Position numbers and translations under genes: made by a program | Shown here: positions 1 through 10,500 of the stretch, one piece after another | Layout: each line of letters starts with the position of its first letter | Numbering within the stretch: position 1 is the first letter of the stretch | The notes under the pieces: model-generated | Told to the model about the DNA's origin: nothing | The model's input: only the letters and a program-made list of their open reading frames with translations | Database searches by the model: none | Source of the DNA: a virus | IMG/VR virus record: IMGVR_UViG_3300043099_000911 | Location: 1-47,767 of that record | Reading direction: 5' to 3' (one strand) | DNA length: 47,767 bases

Positions 1-375
1 GGCGTTGGTGTAGCTGTCGGTTCTGGTGTAGGCGTTGGTGTAGCTGTAGGCGGAATTGGCGTTGCTGTTGGTTCTGGGGTAGGCGTTGGTGTAGCTGTTG
101 GTTCTGGGGTAGGCGTTGGTGTAGCTGTTGGTTCTGGTGTGGGAGTGGGTGTAGCTGTCGGTTCTGGGGTAGGCGTTGGTGTAGCTGTTGGTTCTGGTGT
201 TGGTGTAGGTGTTGCGGTTGGTTCTGGCGTAGGCGTAGCTGTTGCTGTTGGTGTTGGTGTAGGTGTCGGTGTTGCGGTTGGTTCTGGTGTAGGCGGAATT
301 GACGTTGCCGTAGGAGTGGGCGTAGGCGTTGCCGTAGGAGTGGGCGTAGGAGTTGGTGTAGGCGTGCCAACGTTT
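1..375. repeat. 30-bp-class tandem repeat encoding a Pro/Thr/Glu stalk
   Basis: Degenerate tandem copies of a unit such as gtaggcgttggtgtagctg plus ttggttctggg (about 30 bp), with shorter 6-, 12- and 18-bp variants, fill the left edge. On the minus strand they encode [10 protein letters not shown]-type residues inside the partial tail gene. Copy number is truncated by the window edge. Slippage at such a repeat would change stalk length. Confidence 0.9.
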
Positions 376-1427
376 TGATCAACAAACCCAAAACAAACGG
401 TGCAGTAATTTTCACTGACTGTGTAGTTGAACGTCACACTGCTCATTGCGCCGTCGATGCGAATGATGTTAAAACCTTCTTCGCCAATAAACTGCGTGTA
501 CTGGAAATCCGGCCCTGTACCTACTGGATTTTGATATGTTGTTTCGCCGCCTGACGACCAAATCGGCGTAAACGGTCTTGGCGCGCCATTTTCATCGAGC
601 ACAATTACCGTAACTGGCGTTCCGCTTTGGCCCACACTCGCAAACGCGACTAGGGCGTCTGTGACAGGCGAACTAAACACCGCCGTAAACACACCGGCCT
701 GCGTGTTTTTAAGTTGCGTGCCAGTCGCCGGTACGCCGTATTCTGCCGGGAAATTTGAAGCCGCGTACATGCCGGGGTGCGGCTCCATACCGCCGCCGGT
801 CTGGGTAATCGCGACTGTAATGTTGTTCTGCCCGATTCCAGACGCCGTGGTGGAATCTACGCTAAGCATTCGCATCCACTTGAAACCAGAATCGCCAGTG
901 CAAGAAAAGTCATCGCAAGTCGCTAACGGGTTGTAGTTGTCGGCGACTGGGTTCGTGCAGCCATAAACACACGGAATACATGAGCCGTCGTCGCACGTTG
1001 CGTTGGGGTTGTAATTAGTGGCCGTGTCATCCGTGCAACCCTCAACACACGGCGCGCAAACTTGCTCAGCCGCATATGGCGCGGGCCAATTTACAAGCCA
1101 AGGTCGGGCTGCGTAACTGTACGCCCGCGCAAGTTCTCCGTATGTCGCATTTGTGTAAAGCCATACGCCTGTCTCATAGCGAACAACTTCATCCCCGTAT
1201 TGATAAGTTGCTCGGCCATAAGGTGCGTAGGGAATAGGAGAAAGCGTGCGCTCGCCTGCGGCCCAGCCAGTCATTTTGACGGGAGCTGTGGCCTCATCGC
1301 AACACGAGTCGCCGCGGCAAAACACCAACGTATCGCCTACAAACACGCGTTCAACGTCGTCATCGCCTATTTTGATAGACGTGATATTGCTGCTGCCTAT
1401 GTATGTATCGCTGTTTACCACTGGCAT
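1..1427 (-). CDS. Partial Pro/Thr-repeat tail- or surface-type protein (C-terminus off left edge)
   Basis: An open minus-strand frame begins at the ATG at 1425-1427 ([13 protein letters not shown]...) and runs off the left edge without a stop. It starts six bases after the stop of the upstream gene. The first ~90 residues look like a phage fibre or appendage head. Two Cys-rich units of the type [24 protein letters not shown] follow, a repeat I associate with proteins of marine phages and Bacteroidetes. A ~200-residue beta-rich domain comes next ([17 protein letters not shown]...). From base ~375 leftward the protein is a low-complexity repeat of [10 protein letters not shown] units encoded by a ~30-bp tandem DNA repeat. 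I infer a virion surface or tail protein with an extended Pro/Thr stalk, possibly glycosylated given the glycan genes elsewhere in the window. The C-terminal domain is not visible, so exact function is unknown. Confidence 0.75.
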   Translation of the reverse strand, partial: MPVVNSDTYIGSSNITSIKIGDDDVERVFVGDTLVFCRGDSCCDEATAPVKMTGWAAGERTLSPIPYAPYGRATYQYGDEVVRYETGVWLYTNATYGELARAYSYAARPWLVNWPAPYAAEQVCAPCVEGCTDDTATNYNPNATCDDGSCIPCVYGCTNPVADNYNPLATCDDFSCTGDSGFKWMRMLSVDSTTASGIGQNNITVAITQTGGGMEPHPGMYAASNFPAEYGVPATGTQLKNTQAGVFTAVFSSPVTDALVAFASVGQSGTPVTVIVLDENGAPRPFTPIWSSGGETTYQNPVGTGPDFQYTQFIGEEGFNIIRIDGAMSSVTFNYTVSENYCTVCFGFVDQNVGTPTPTPTPTPTATPTPTPTATSIPPTPEPTATPTPTPTPTATATPTPEPTATPTPTPEPTATPTPTPEPTATPTPTPEPTATPTPTPEPTATPTPTPEPTATPIPPTATPTPTPEPTATPT

Positions 1428-1432
1428 AGCGA

Positions 1433-1756
1433 TTACTCAGCAACAATGTAGTACACGGTTGCCGGATCTTTAGTCGCCAGCGCGTTGTACCCGGTTTGGG
1501 TAATTTTGACGATGTTTGTAATCACCGTTGCGCCTGTGATTTCAGCGGCGTCGCTTTCTACGTAGTTGTTATCCGCACCACCAACCTGCACAGCTGTTTC
1601 GTCGTCAAGCCCGGCATATAGCTTATTCTGCTCGTAGTCGTAGAGCAGCTCACCGGGTTGTACGTTAATAGGCGCGCCGTCAGTGGCGTTCTCGGCCTCG
1701 CGGCGACGCCGCGGCATGTGAATAGCGCGAAAAACACGCGCTGGTTCTTCTGGCAT
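1433..1756 (-). CDS. Small tail-fibre-associated-like protein
   Basis: 107 residues, ATG start preceded by GGGGG five bases upstream. The central stretch [18 protein letters not shown] resembles the N-terminal modules of phage fibre/tropism proteins of the general form LxYDxxxNxLYxGD. The end, [20 protein letters not shown], is a motif common in phage fibre or baseplate-associated proteins (TxxxYxALxTKDxxTxYxIV). It lies directly upstream of the Pro/Thr repeat protein with a five-base gap, so the two are probably cotranslated and may assemble together. No enzymatic motif is seen. Assignment to a precise family is uncertain; a virion or tail role is inferred from motif and position. Confidence 0.6.
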   Translation of the reverse strand: MPEEPARVFRAIHMPRRRREAENATDGAPINVQPGELLYDYEQNKLYAGLDDETAVQVGGADNNYVESDAAEITGATVITNIVKITQTGYNALATKDPATVYYIVAE

Positions 1757-1769
1757 AATAGCCCCCTAG

Positions 1770-2189
1770 TTACCGAAGAGTCGGCGTTTCAACTGTTACG
1801 GTCAGCGCAAAGTTTTTGCTACCAGTACCCGCCGGTTTAATCCACAAATACAGAAAACGCTGCGCATTTGACGGCGAGCCGTCGCGGTTCATATACGCGA
1901 CGTTTGTGTTCGTGTTTTCCGCGATGTCTACAACGTCCGGATCAGCAACAACGTCAGCAAAATCGGACAGGCTCAACACATGAAAAGACTCCGCCGGCAG
2001 AGATGCGTTCGGCTCTGTTTCTTGATTGCTTGAATAAAGATCCGCCGTAAAACCAGCTTTTGCACCAGTGCTCTGAACAAGCGAGTACCCGCGCAGAATA
2101 CCGCGATGCGGCATCGGGATCGGGATTACTGTTTCTTGGTTGCTTACCGCGGTAAACGCTTTTGTGCCGGACCAAATCGTGCTAGCCAT
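1770..2189 (-). CDS. Hypothetical protein, probable virion component
   Basis: 139 residues starting MASTIWSGTKAFTAV, with AGGTG upstream of the ATG. The sequence is rich in beta-prone segments (ETVIPIPMPHRGILRGYSLV; FLYLWIKPAGTGSKNFALTVTV) and lacks cysteines, catalytic motifs and membrane segments. I do not recognise the family. It sits between an 804-residue protein and two fibre-like genes in one transcription unit, so a small structural or decoration protein is the most economical guess. Confidence that it is a real gene is high; the function is inferred from location only. Confidence 0.55.
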   Translation of the reverse strand: MASTIWSGTKAFTAVSNQETVIPIPMPHRGILRGYSLVQSTGAKAGFTADLYSSNQETEPNASLPAESFHVLSLSDFADVVADPDVVDIAENTNTNVAYMNRDGSPSNAQRFLYLWIKPAGTGSKNFALTVTVETPTLR

Positions 2190-2199
2190 ATTTCACCTA

Positions 2200-4614
2200 T
2201 TACGAGTTTGCAACGGCACTGAGATCCACGTTTTGCGAATTCTCGTCCGGGTACGGGTCAATTGTCTTCTGCTTTAGGAAGAGAATAACGTCGCCAAGCA
2301 TTTCAAAAGCATTGCGCAACGAATCTTCCAGCTCCGGCATATCGGACTTGCCGTATCGGTCAGCGAACCGGTCGCCGTGCCAGTAAAACATAAACAGAAT
2401 GCGACCCAGCTTATCGAGCCCCTTAGACAACTCGCCCATGTATCGGTCAACGAGGCTGTCGTCGCGGACTGCGCGTAGCATGCCGCCGATCATAGCCGTA
2501 TCGAACACTTCTTTTTGCCCAGAATTTGCGGCGTCAAGAATCTGTTGAATATCGCGCTCTGGCATTTTGCCGAGCACACCTTTGTCGTACATCGGGTTCG
2601 GGTTATACACAGACCGGTCTGTGCGCATAGCGCTCATACCGCTGACAGGCACGCCGAGATCGATGCCAAGCTGCGTCGGTTGCGTTGTGCCCAGCACGCT
2701 CTCGCCGCCCATAACGGGACTAGGAATTGTCGGCGCGGTCGGAGCGTCGTTGACCATCATCGGCGCGCCGTAAGGATTAGCGTATTTAATCCGTGTCGCC
2801 ACCTTACGACTTGCCGCGGCCTTTTCGATAATGTCGCGGGCAGCGGCTTCGCGAAGTCCGTGATCTTTAACTAGATGCACAAGCGCGGCTGTAGGCGTAC
2901 CAATCAACCGGTCATTCACCGTTACATCGGTGCCGGAGTGATACACGGTTAAAGCCGCGGTCTTCTGCATTAACGCCAATTGCGCGTCAACTAAATTACC
3001 CGGCATGAGCGGCGGCGGGTCGCTTTCTCCGCAACCGCACACACCTTGATCCCCAACGTCAGCCTCCGTTTTGTCATCCTCGCCGGGCGCGCACTTTAGC
3101 AGCTTAAAGCCCTCGGGCACAAAAATGTCGCCCATCGAGTTACGCAGGCTCGAGCCCTGCTTTCCGTTTAAATGAATGCGCACGCCGTCGCGCCACTTGT
3201 CGTAGTTGAGCGGGTCAGTGTAGCAGCAAGGCGAGATGTGCCCCTTCGGCGGGTACTTTGAATGATCTTCTAGATGCACTTCATATGACGTTGTGCCATA
3301 CTCGCTTTCGCCAAGTTCGCGTAAAACACGAATAGGGCAAGTTGAATCGCCGGACTTGCTGATCAGCATTGCGCGCGACCTTCCGGTCGGCAGGCTGGTC
3401 GCCGTTTTGAGCCCGTCGAACCACTTATCAAACTCTTCGCCCTCAATACGAGTTAGGGCAAAGACCTGGTCGGCCCGAGTGTTGATCCACGTCGGCTGCC
3501 CGTCTACGCGAACAACTGTAACGAAATCCGCGCGCTTGCCGGCGCCCATGGGGTACAGAGCTACGTAGCAGCGCTCAATATCGCCGGGTTTTACAAGAAT
3601 GTCGTACAGTCCGGATTCGGTCGGGTTGAACAGTTTCTTTTCAACCTGCACCTGATACGGTACCGAAACGTTATCGCGGTCACGTTGGTCTACGATAAGC
3701 ACGCCGTCACGAAGCAGCTTTTCTTGGTCTTCTTCGCTGTAACCTTCGGGCAGTTTGGTCTGCACCGTGGTATCCATAGTGATAACCTTCAGACCCTTAA
3801 CCGAATCCGGAGTTTCGGGCGCTTCCGACAACACGCTGGCAATCTTGGTGACAGACTCGCGCGCAGTGGCCGCGGCGATAGCTTCTTTGATGATGTTCAG
3901 TCCATGAAACTCTTCGAGGGCCGCGGCTAACTCCGGCGCGTGTTGGCAGGTCTTAACAAGCACCTCGATGGTCTGCAGCCGGGCTTCCTTGAGGAATGTA
4001 GCCAGATTTAAAGTTTGCCCGATATCCTCAAACGCCTTCTGCGTGTTCATCGTGGCTGTTTTGGCCAGCGCCGGCATAACAGCCGTAATCATCTCTTTCA
4101 GCGTCGGCTTGGCTGAGCCGAACTTAGACGGCGACCGAGAAAGCTGCGTGAAATCTGGCTGTCGCTGGCCAAGCGCCGCCATGTTGCGATCGACGCCCTG
4201 GCCGAGCACGTTAGGCTTGCGGTTTACGAGGTAATTAATCCAATTTTCTTTGAGCGGCACGAACATGTCCTGATTTTTCAGGTACAGCAGTTCGTGACCT
4301 TTAAGGTCGCCATTAAGAAAGAACATCGGAGCATAGAGCCACAGCGACCCGACCTTAAACGCAAAAACGCCCACCGCCTTTGTGTTTTCGTTGTTGCGGT
4401 CGAGCAGCTGGAAACCGATCTCGTGGTCAAGCAGGCCGGGCGCCTTGTCTTGTAGATAGGCGTGGGCCAGGTTGCTGAAAGCCTGCTCAAACGGCGTGTC
4501 GTCGCCTTTGCCGCCCAAAGCGGCTGTCTTTACGCCATTCCGGGCGTATTTCGCCATGGCTTTAAGTTGGTTTGCAACAGATTTGCTGTGATTTTTGGCC
4601 ACGGCTGCCTCCAT
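2200..4614 (-). CDS. Large hypothetical virion-type protein, 804 aa
   Basis: 804 residues starting MEAAVAKNHSKSVANQ; no clear ribosome binding site precedes the ATG. The N-terminal ~150 residues include the coherent block FAFKVGSLWLYAPMFFLNGD. A mostly helical middle (~180-290) and a beta-rich region (~320-560) with a Cys cluster (GHISPCCYT, VCGCGES) follow. The C-terminal third has Pro-rich linkers (MMVNDAPTAPTIPSPV) and an acidic helical tail. No catalytic motif is visible. Length, mosaic composition and position downstream of the RNA polymerase genes and upstream of tail-like genes suggest a virion protein, but I cannot name a family. It could also be an internal protein ejected with the DNA. 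Confidence 0.6.
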   Translation of the reverse strand: MEAAVAKNHSKSVANQLKAMAKYARNGVKTAALGGKGDDTPFEQAFSNLAHAYLQDKAPGLLDHEIGFQLLDRNNENTKAVGVFAFKVGSLWLYAPMFFLNGDLKGHELLYLKNQDMFVPLKENWINYLVNRKPNVLGQGVDRNMAALGQRQPDFTQLSRSPSKFGSAKPTLKEMITAVMPALAKTATMNTQKAFEDIGQTLNLATFLKEARLQTIEVLVKTCQHAPELAAALEEFHGLNIIKEAIAAATARESVTKIASVLSEAPETPDSVKGLKVITMDTTVQTKLPEGYSEEDQEKLLRDGVLIVDQRDRDNVSVPYQVQVEKKLFNPTESGLYDILVKPGDIERCYVALYPMGAGKRADFVTVVRVDGQPTWINTRADQVFALTRIEGEEFDKWFDGLKTATSLPTGRSRAMLISKSGDSTCPIRVLRELGESEYGTTSYEVHLEDHSKYPPKGHISPCCYTDPLNYDKWRDGVRIHLNGKQGSSLRNSMGDIFVPEGFKLLKCAPGEDDKTEADVGDQGVCGCGESDPPPLMPGNLVDAQLALMQKTAALTVYHSGTDVTVNDRLIGTPTAALVHLVKDHGLREAAARDIIEKAAASRKVATRIKYANPYGAPMMVNDAPTAPTIPSPVMGGESVLGTTQPTQLGIDLGVPVSGMSAMRTDRSVYNPNPMYDKGVLGKMPERDIQQILDAANSGQKEVFDTAMIGGMLRAVRDDSLVDRYMGELSKGLDKLGRILFMFYWHGDRFADRYGKSDMPELEDSLRNAFEMLGDVILFLKQKTIDPYPDENSQNVDLSAVANS

Positions 4615-4667
4615 GCGGCTAATTTTACGATCGCGTCAATTACCTGATAATTTACCCGGATTTGCCT

Positions 4668-6554
4668 TTACGATCCACTATTTTGCGTTATAGGCTTCCA
4701 TCCGCTTGTCGGGCCTGTTAATCCAAATGTCTCGCCGCGGGCCAAAGTCGGCACGAAACTGCTGCCAGCTGTATCGCTAACGCCGCCGCGATGCGTTGCG
4801 TTAAGTAGGCTTTTCTGCTGATATGACCCCATCATACGTGTCATCCAGTCAGGATCTGTTGACGCGCTCGCCATGCCACGGATCATTTCTGGTTCGAACG
4901 GCGGCGGTTCTTTATGCGCCTCAATGTTTTTAATGCCGTACTTCTCTAGATTGCCGATAACCGATTTTCCGATTCTTGTGCCGATTGAATAATGCAGCAC
5001 AGGCCGTTCAAGATAGTGTCCGACCATGCTCTTTGGCGCGCCCTGCACGCTACCAGCTCGCGGCTGCCAGCTGCGCTCAAGCATGTTGTAGGGCACAACA
5101 TCGTCCGGTACGTAATCGCCGTACTCGCCGGTTAAACGCACATGATTGATTAAACCGCGCGATAACAGCTCAATGTTACGCCGGTGTGCGGTTATTCCGC
5201 TATTTTTCAGCACCTGCCGCATTGCGCTGACAAAATATCGACGGCCCTCGCCGACGCCCTTGTGGCGAACAATTTCTCCGGGGTTTGGCATACCCTCGGA
5301 TATAACATCGCCGGCTTCTAGTTCGTCTCCGCGCTTAACGCTAAGCGGCACATCTGTCGGCACATAATGTTCTCGGCTGTTAACAACGACATAATGCCCA
5401 CCCTGCGGCGCTTGTCGTATTTCTTGTACAACGCCGTCTACTTGCGAATGCGTAGCGCCGTTTGGATATTTTTCTGGCACCTGCACCAGCGCGTTTAGCG
5501 CCTTAAAGCCGGCGATTGCGCCAGCACCGCCTACGCCGCCAGAATGCTTTGAACTAATTTGACTTTGTGTTACAGGTTCTGCCAATGCTTGCGCGGCAGC
5601 GATCCCGACGTAGTCGCCAATGGGCGGCATTCTGTTTTTCTCGCGAATGCCGACGTCGCGTGAAAATACGCCGCCGTCGCTCGGGCCGCCCACCGTAGGG
5701 CTGCGTACAAGGATGTCTTTAACGCCCATGCCCTTGATGTCTTTAAGGATCTTTGGCGTCAAAATCGTATTGCGCTTATACGGCCCAACTGCGCGCGCCA
5801 AAAGCGCACCTTCGTTGTCCTCGTCGTCAACATCCGACGGAAATCCGCGCGTATCTGCGTCTTGACTGTCATCGTCGTCATCGGCTGTAACAAGCAGCCG
5901 ATGGTTCATTTGCGTAAGCTGTTTTGCAAAAAAACCGGCATCCGATGTAGCCGTCTTTAAATCGATCAGACCTTTACGCGTACCAAACGCTCCTGCAAAG
6001 TACTCTACCGGGCGCAGTCCCTGGCCATAGCCGCGCAGAACCGGAATCGGAATCGGCTCGTTACGATGATCGACGTACTGCATGTCAGAGCCAATAATGC
6101 TGTTTAACTGAAATTTGTTGCCTTTCACTCCGGAATAAACTTGGTGAAACAGCGGGTTGTCACTTGATTCGGCTTCGTTGTACACGGAGTCGATGAGGTC
6201 TTTTTGCGCCTGTGACGTAATCTCCAGAATTTTCATGTTGCGCTGTTTATCAGACAAATTTCGATTAGCGAGTACGGAGCGCAACTGCTGTCGAATTTCA
6301 TTCTGCTTTTTTCGCGCGGATATGGTGGCAGCCACGGCGTCTAGACCAACGGACAAACCGCCCGTCGTGTAAGAAGTTTCAGCGCCAATATCCTGCAAAT
6401 CTTTCATGACCTCGCGGTATTTGTCTGGATACCGTTTAGCGAGATCTGTAGCTAGACCGGTTATGTTCTTCTTCGTCAGCACGCGGTTGTAATCGCGCAT
6501 GTCTGGCGGAAGCGCATTGTTGATCAGCAGCTGGCCTAGCGTAGTTTTTAGCAT
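4668..6554 (-). CDS. RNA polymerase beta' subunit, C-terminal half (RpoC2-like)
   Basis: 628 residues matching the rear half of bacterial beta'. It opens with TTLGQLLINNALP (equivalent of TTVGRALL...LP), then GLSVGLDAV near residue 66 (equivalent of GISIGIDD). The bridge-helix region follows (PLFHQVYSGVKGNKFQLNSI, ~134-153) and then the trigger-loop region (GLRPVEYFAGAFGTRKGL and DAGFFAKQL, ~179-212). Next come an Asp-rich insertion (~224-246), GIAAAQALAEPVTQSQIS (~317-334) and a C-terminal part that includes SGITAHRRNIELLSRGL. The four cysteines of the second beta' zinc site are absent; I see no cysteine in the protein. Together with the fused gene at 7519-11967 it should form the catalytic core. 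The split point is like that between cyanobacterial rpoC1 and rpoC2. Confidence 0.93.
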   Translation of the reverse strand: MLKTTLGQLLINNALPPDMRDYNRVLTKKNITGLATDLAKRYPDKYREVMKDLQDIGAETSYTTGGLSVGLDAVAATISARKKQNEIRQQLRSVLANRNLSDKQRNMKILEITSQAQKDLIDSVYNEAESSDNPLFHQVYSGVKGNKFQLNSIIGSDMQYVDHRNEPIPIPVLRGYGQGLRPVEYFAGAFGTRKGLIDLKTATSDAGFFAKQLTQMNHRLLVTADDDDDSQDADTRGFPSDVDDEDNEGALLARAVGPYKRNTILTPKILKDIKGMGVKDILVRSPTVGGPSDGGVFSRDVGIREKNRMPPIGDYVGIAAAQALAEPVTQSQISSKHSGGVGGAGAIAGFKALNALVQVPEKYPNGATHSQVDGVVQEIRQAPQGGHYVVVNSREHYVPTDVPLSVKRGDELEAGDVISEGMPNPGEIVRHKGVGEGRRYFVSAMRQVLKNSGITAHRRNIELLSRGLINHVRLTGEYGDYVPDDVVPYNMLERSWQPRAGSVQGAPKSMVGHYLERPVLHYSIGTRIGKSVIGNLEKYGIKNIEAHKEPPPFEPEMIRGMASASTDPDWMTRMMGSYQQKSLLNATHRGGVSDTAGSSFVPTLARGETFGLTGPTSGWKPITQNSGS

Positions 6555-6555
6555 T

Positions 6556-6798
6556 TCACAACGAGTACTTTATCTCGTCAATGTTTTTGACCGTTATGTC
6601 TTTTACAAGCGTCGTTCTGTCAATTCCTAGCGCTTTTAACAAGCTTTGAAAGTTGCTATCGCCGGCCTGCGCTGTAACTATTGTTCCAGCGTCAGCTTCA
6701 ACTGCTACAAACAAAATGTTGCCAAAATTGTCTTCGACAATTACGCTGTGCGCGTCGGCGACATTTGGTTGCAGGTAGTGTTGCGATTTAACGCGCAT
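6556..6798 (-). CDS. Small hypothetical protein between the RNAP halves
   Basis: 80 residues, MRVKSQHYLQPNVADAH at the start. It overlaps the end of the upstream Ala/Pro-rich gene by 11 bases and ends one base before the start of the beta' C-terminal gene, so translational coupling is likely. It has beta-prone stretches (HSVIVEDNFGNILFVAVEAD) followed by an amphipathic helix and KNIDEIKYSL. No known domain is recognised. Being locked between the two polymerase genes makes a polymerase-associated or assembly role worth considering, but that is inference from position only. Confidence 0.6.
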   Translation of the reverse strand: MRVKSQHYLQPNVADAHSVIVEDNFGNILFVAVEADAGTIVTAQAGDSNFQSLLKALGIDRTTLVKDITVKNIDEIKYSL

Positions 6799-7495
6799 TC
6801 TTCATCAAACTCTTGTATAGGACCGCCGCCGCATCTGCCGCAACTTGCAGATTAATTGGCTGCTCTTCAGTGTTTCTGGCAACCGGATCGCCGATATATG
6901 AGGCCGCTTTCGGCTCGTCGGCGTCCCACCAATTGGCTGCTTTAACGGGCGGAATGGGCGGTACCGCTCCGCCGGTTTGCGCGGGGTCCATACCGTTGTA
7001 AACACCGCCGGCGGTCGCGGGATCAGTCGGCGCAGCGGGAGCTGGCGCGCCAGCACCGCCAGGTAGTGCAGTCTCCGGCGCAGGTGCGGCTGTCGAACCG
7101 GGCGGCAGCACAATGGCTTCCGGCGGTAACTGTACGCCCATAGCGTTCATAATCGCGGTGAGCTGCTGCTGCATGTTGTACAGACGATAATCAATCATCT
7201 GCATCATTTGCTCCGGCTTTAATTTCTGCTGCGCCGGAGCCACTTGTGCGGGCGGCATCGGCGGCATTGGCACAGGGGCCATACCAGCCATAGGATCAGC
7301 AGCGGCTGCGGCGGCTGCGGGATCTCCAGCGGGCGGAGCAGCGGCAGCGGCTGCCGGATCCGCCGGCATACCGCCAGCGGCCATACTAGGGTCAACCGCA
7401 GGAGCGGCGCCAGCGACCTGCGGCGAAAGTACAGCAGCAGATTTATTAAACCTTGTGCGCGCAAGCCGCAGTAGCTCAGAATTCACAATAGCCAT
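6788..7495 (-). CDS. Ala/Pro/Gly-rich hypothetical protein between the RNAP halves
   Basis: 235 residues with a strong AAGGAG ribosome binding site. A short basic N-terminal helix (NSELLRLARTRFNKSAAVL) is followed by a low-complexity Ala/Pro/Gly/Met linker to about residue 95. A Gln/Met-rich predicted helix (EQMMQMIDYRLYNMQQQLTA) follows, then a second Ala/Pro linker and a short C-terminal helical segment (ADAAAVLYKSLMKNAR). No enzymatic motif is present. Composition resembles phage scaffold, core or internal virion proteins. Its location directly after the beta/beta' fusion gene is unusual. I do not recognise a family. Confidence 0.6.
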   Translation of the reverse strand: MAIVNSELLRLARTRFNKSAAVLSPQVAGAAPAVDPSMAAGGMPADPAAAAAAPPAGDPAAAAAAADPMAGMAPVPMPPMPPAQVAPAQQKLKPEQMMQMIDYRLYNMQQQLTAIMNAMGVQLPPEAIVLPPGSTAAPAPETALPGGAGAPAPAAPTDPATAGGVYNGMDPAQTGGAVPPIPPVKAANWWDADEPKAASYIGDPVARNTEEQPINLQVAADAAAVLYKSLMKNAR

Positions 7496-7518
7496 GGAAA
7501 TCTCCTTGTTTCGCGTAG

Positions 7519-10500
7519 TTAATCATTTTCCACAATATGCACCGGCGTGTCGACCTCAATTTCGCCGCGGCGATACGCTGCGATAGCGTCCGCGGATGTT
7601 TTGTACACGCGCGCGGGCGATTTCTTATTCACTCGGTTTGACGCTACGTACAGCCCAGAGTGCAGCTCAGCTACCGGTGTAAAATGCGCTTTAAACGACG
7701 CCGCCGCAAATAAATTCTTACTGGGCAGCATTTTTTCTACTGCTTCTTTAGCCGCGGAATCAGTGCTGGGCACATGAAACTGCATGGCATCGCCGTCGAA
7801 ATCCGCTCCGAAACCTTTAGTCACAAGCGGACTTACTTCCATTGTTTTATTTTTCGTCAATTTCGGGTAGAACGCCATCATACCGTAGCGATGTAAAACT
7901 GGCGCGCGGTTGATTATGATCGGGCGCGAATCTAGCTGGTTTAGCAGCTCAGCCCGCGCAGCCTGGCTCTTACTGTCAAACGCGTTAATCGCTTCCATTC
8001 TCGGAAGGCCGCGCCGAACAAGTCCCCGCACGATAAACGGCTTGTAAATCTCCCAAGCTTTTTCTTCGGGCAGCGCGACGTGATCCATATCTAAATCGGC
8101 GTTCGGTGTGATCACTGCGCGACCTACTAAGTCCACTGTGGAGCTCAACAGCTTACGCTGCACAGTGCCATACTTCGGCGAGCTTCCAAAAATTTGCGAC
8201 AAAAAGCCGCGGACACGGCGCTCGACGTTTTTAGCTTGTACTGGGTCGCCAAGCCCGGTAACGCTTTTCATCGCGTCGTAAAGCCCTAGCCGCTCGTCAC
8301 CGACATCGTCTAACACACCGCTTGAGTCTTTTAATGCGCTATTTGCGTCGAGTAGTTCTTTGTACAAGTAGTTAGCGTCGGCAACTAGTGGTAACTTTTT
8401 CTGCCCCATAGTCGACACGGGACGAAACGCCGGCGGAATAACTGGCATCTTAGACAGCATCCAATTTTCTGGGTGAACACCAGTCTTTTCAGCAGTCTTT
8501 AAAAACGCTAAGCGGCGAACAGCAGCATCGCGCATCGTTTTACGGCCAGATTTGATATCCTCGCGCGCCTGCTCAATTGCCTTGGGTACGTTAATCCGGC
8601 TGAGCGCTGTCTTAATTGCCGCCGGGCCTGTTTGGTCGCCCAATTTTTCACGACCAGCGAGTACAGCACGAAACGTCTTTTCGGTTAACCCAAGTGTGCG
8701 CCGGATGGGTTCTTCCATTACGGGATTAGGCATTGATTCGTGCAGCGTAACTTTCGACCAGCGGTTGCCGTTATGCCCGCCAGTCAATGTTTCGTCGAAT
8801 AACCCGCCTGACTTCGGCCGTAAGCCGCCCTTCCAATCGACTGTTTCTGCATTTTGAATTTCGCGGTCGCCGGCAAGTTCATCGATGTCTTTATCCGTTA
8901 ATGCCATGATGTGCGTTTTGGTGCCTTGCCGCACAGTGTTAATTCCGGCACCGCGCAACTGCTCCACAAACTTACTGTAAACTTGCGGAATTTTTGGCAG
9001 CGGCGGCGAATACCCAGCCATGAACTGCGACCAATACTCCGGATTCGCCTGCCCCCGCACCATCTTGGCGTCACGAATAACTTGACCGGCGCCGTGCGAT
9101 AACAAAGCGCCGAGATCGAGCATGCCGACGCGTTTCGCGCCTTCGACGCCGCCTTTCGCCGGAGCGCCCTCAGCGGTATACCCGCCTGTAGACCGCCCCT
9201 GCGCCTTACTTTCGCTGGTGTGGTGTAGCTTCATAAAGAAGCGATTACCCGTCAACACGCCGCGTATTTTGCGGCCAGTAGTTGGGTCAGTTACGTCTTC
9301 TAAATCTTGCAGTTGATTTTTACGTAATTCGTCTTTTGCAAACTGTATGAGATCCTTAGCGCTGTCAAAGTCTTTTATCTTGTAGGGTTGGCCTGTCTTC
9401 TCTGCCACCTTACCCAGCGCGGCCTCCACAAGCTGTGACGGATTAATGCGGCTGGCTAAACCAAGCGGACTAACCAAAACCTCTAACGGCCGGCCTTGCT
9501 TGTCCTGCGGCATTTCGTCGTCAGCGATAATTTGAGCGACTACGCCCTTATCTCCGAAACGTCCCGTAAGCTTGTCGCCGACTTCCATCGGTGCTTGATT
9601 TTTCACAACAACGCTGAAACCGTTTTTTGTTTTTGCGACGTCTGTAACTACGCCGGGCGCATGATGCTCCCACGTAACTGAATTATTTGTGAAATTTGCA
9701 GACTTGCCGCGAAACACCTGACCGTATGTCGTCTCGCGTGCTTGGCTAACAAGGATTAGCGGATCGCCGTAATTTACTGTTGCGCCCTTTTTAATCACGC
9801 CGTTGTCGTCGAAATTGCTTAGCAGTTTTTTGTCATACTCGCCGGGAAACAAGCTGATAAATTTCTTTTTGTCGATGTGCGTATTGTCGTCGGCTTCTGC
9901 TTCGTGCTGGTACATGTGCTCAGAAGTCAGCCGCTTAGCCGCCGATTCCGACAGCACAATTGAATCGTCGTATACAGCGCCGCGGAACGGTAAATAGCCA
10001 ACGCGCATATTTAGGCCGAGCGCCGCAGTCCCCTTGTCGTCTGTGAAATTAGACCGCGCCAACAATTGCCCGGGTTTTACTGTGTCGCCCGGCTGCACAA
10101 GTGGTGTTTGCGTCCAGAACGTTTTGCGATTAAATGGCGCGTCGTTATACAGATCGATTGAGCGCTTATCGCCATTCTTGTCGCGTAAGATAATCTCATC
10201 TGGCGTTACAGCCACAACTTGAGCTACAGCATCTGCCCGGATAGCGCCGAGGCTTGTGCCCATATCATCTTCATATGACTTGTTTACGTCTTCAGCCATC
10301 GCGGACTGAATAAACGGCGCTTCTGGTTTAGTTAGCGGAAGCGCTTGCGTAAACATGCGGCTGCCCATGATTACGCGATGCCCCTTCATCATCGACTTCA
10401 GCGGTACCATGTTGCCAAGAGTCGAGAAAGACGCGTCCATACTCGGCAGCATGTATTCCGCCTTTTCGCGCGGAATGTAGGTCATCTTGCCGTTAACAAT

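Noticed and set aside
139-378. A plus-strand Gly/Val repeat ORF at the left edge
   Set aside because: It is the reverse strand of the Pro/Thr-encoding tandem repeat; the minus frame continues into a clear protein.
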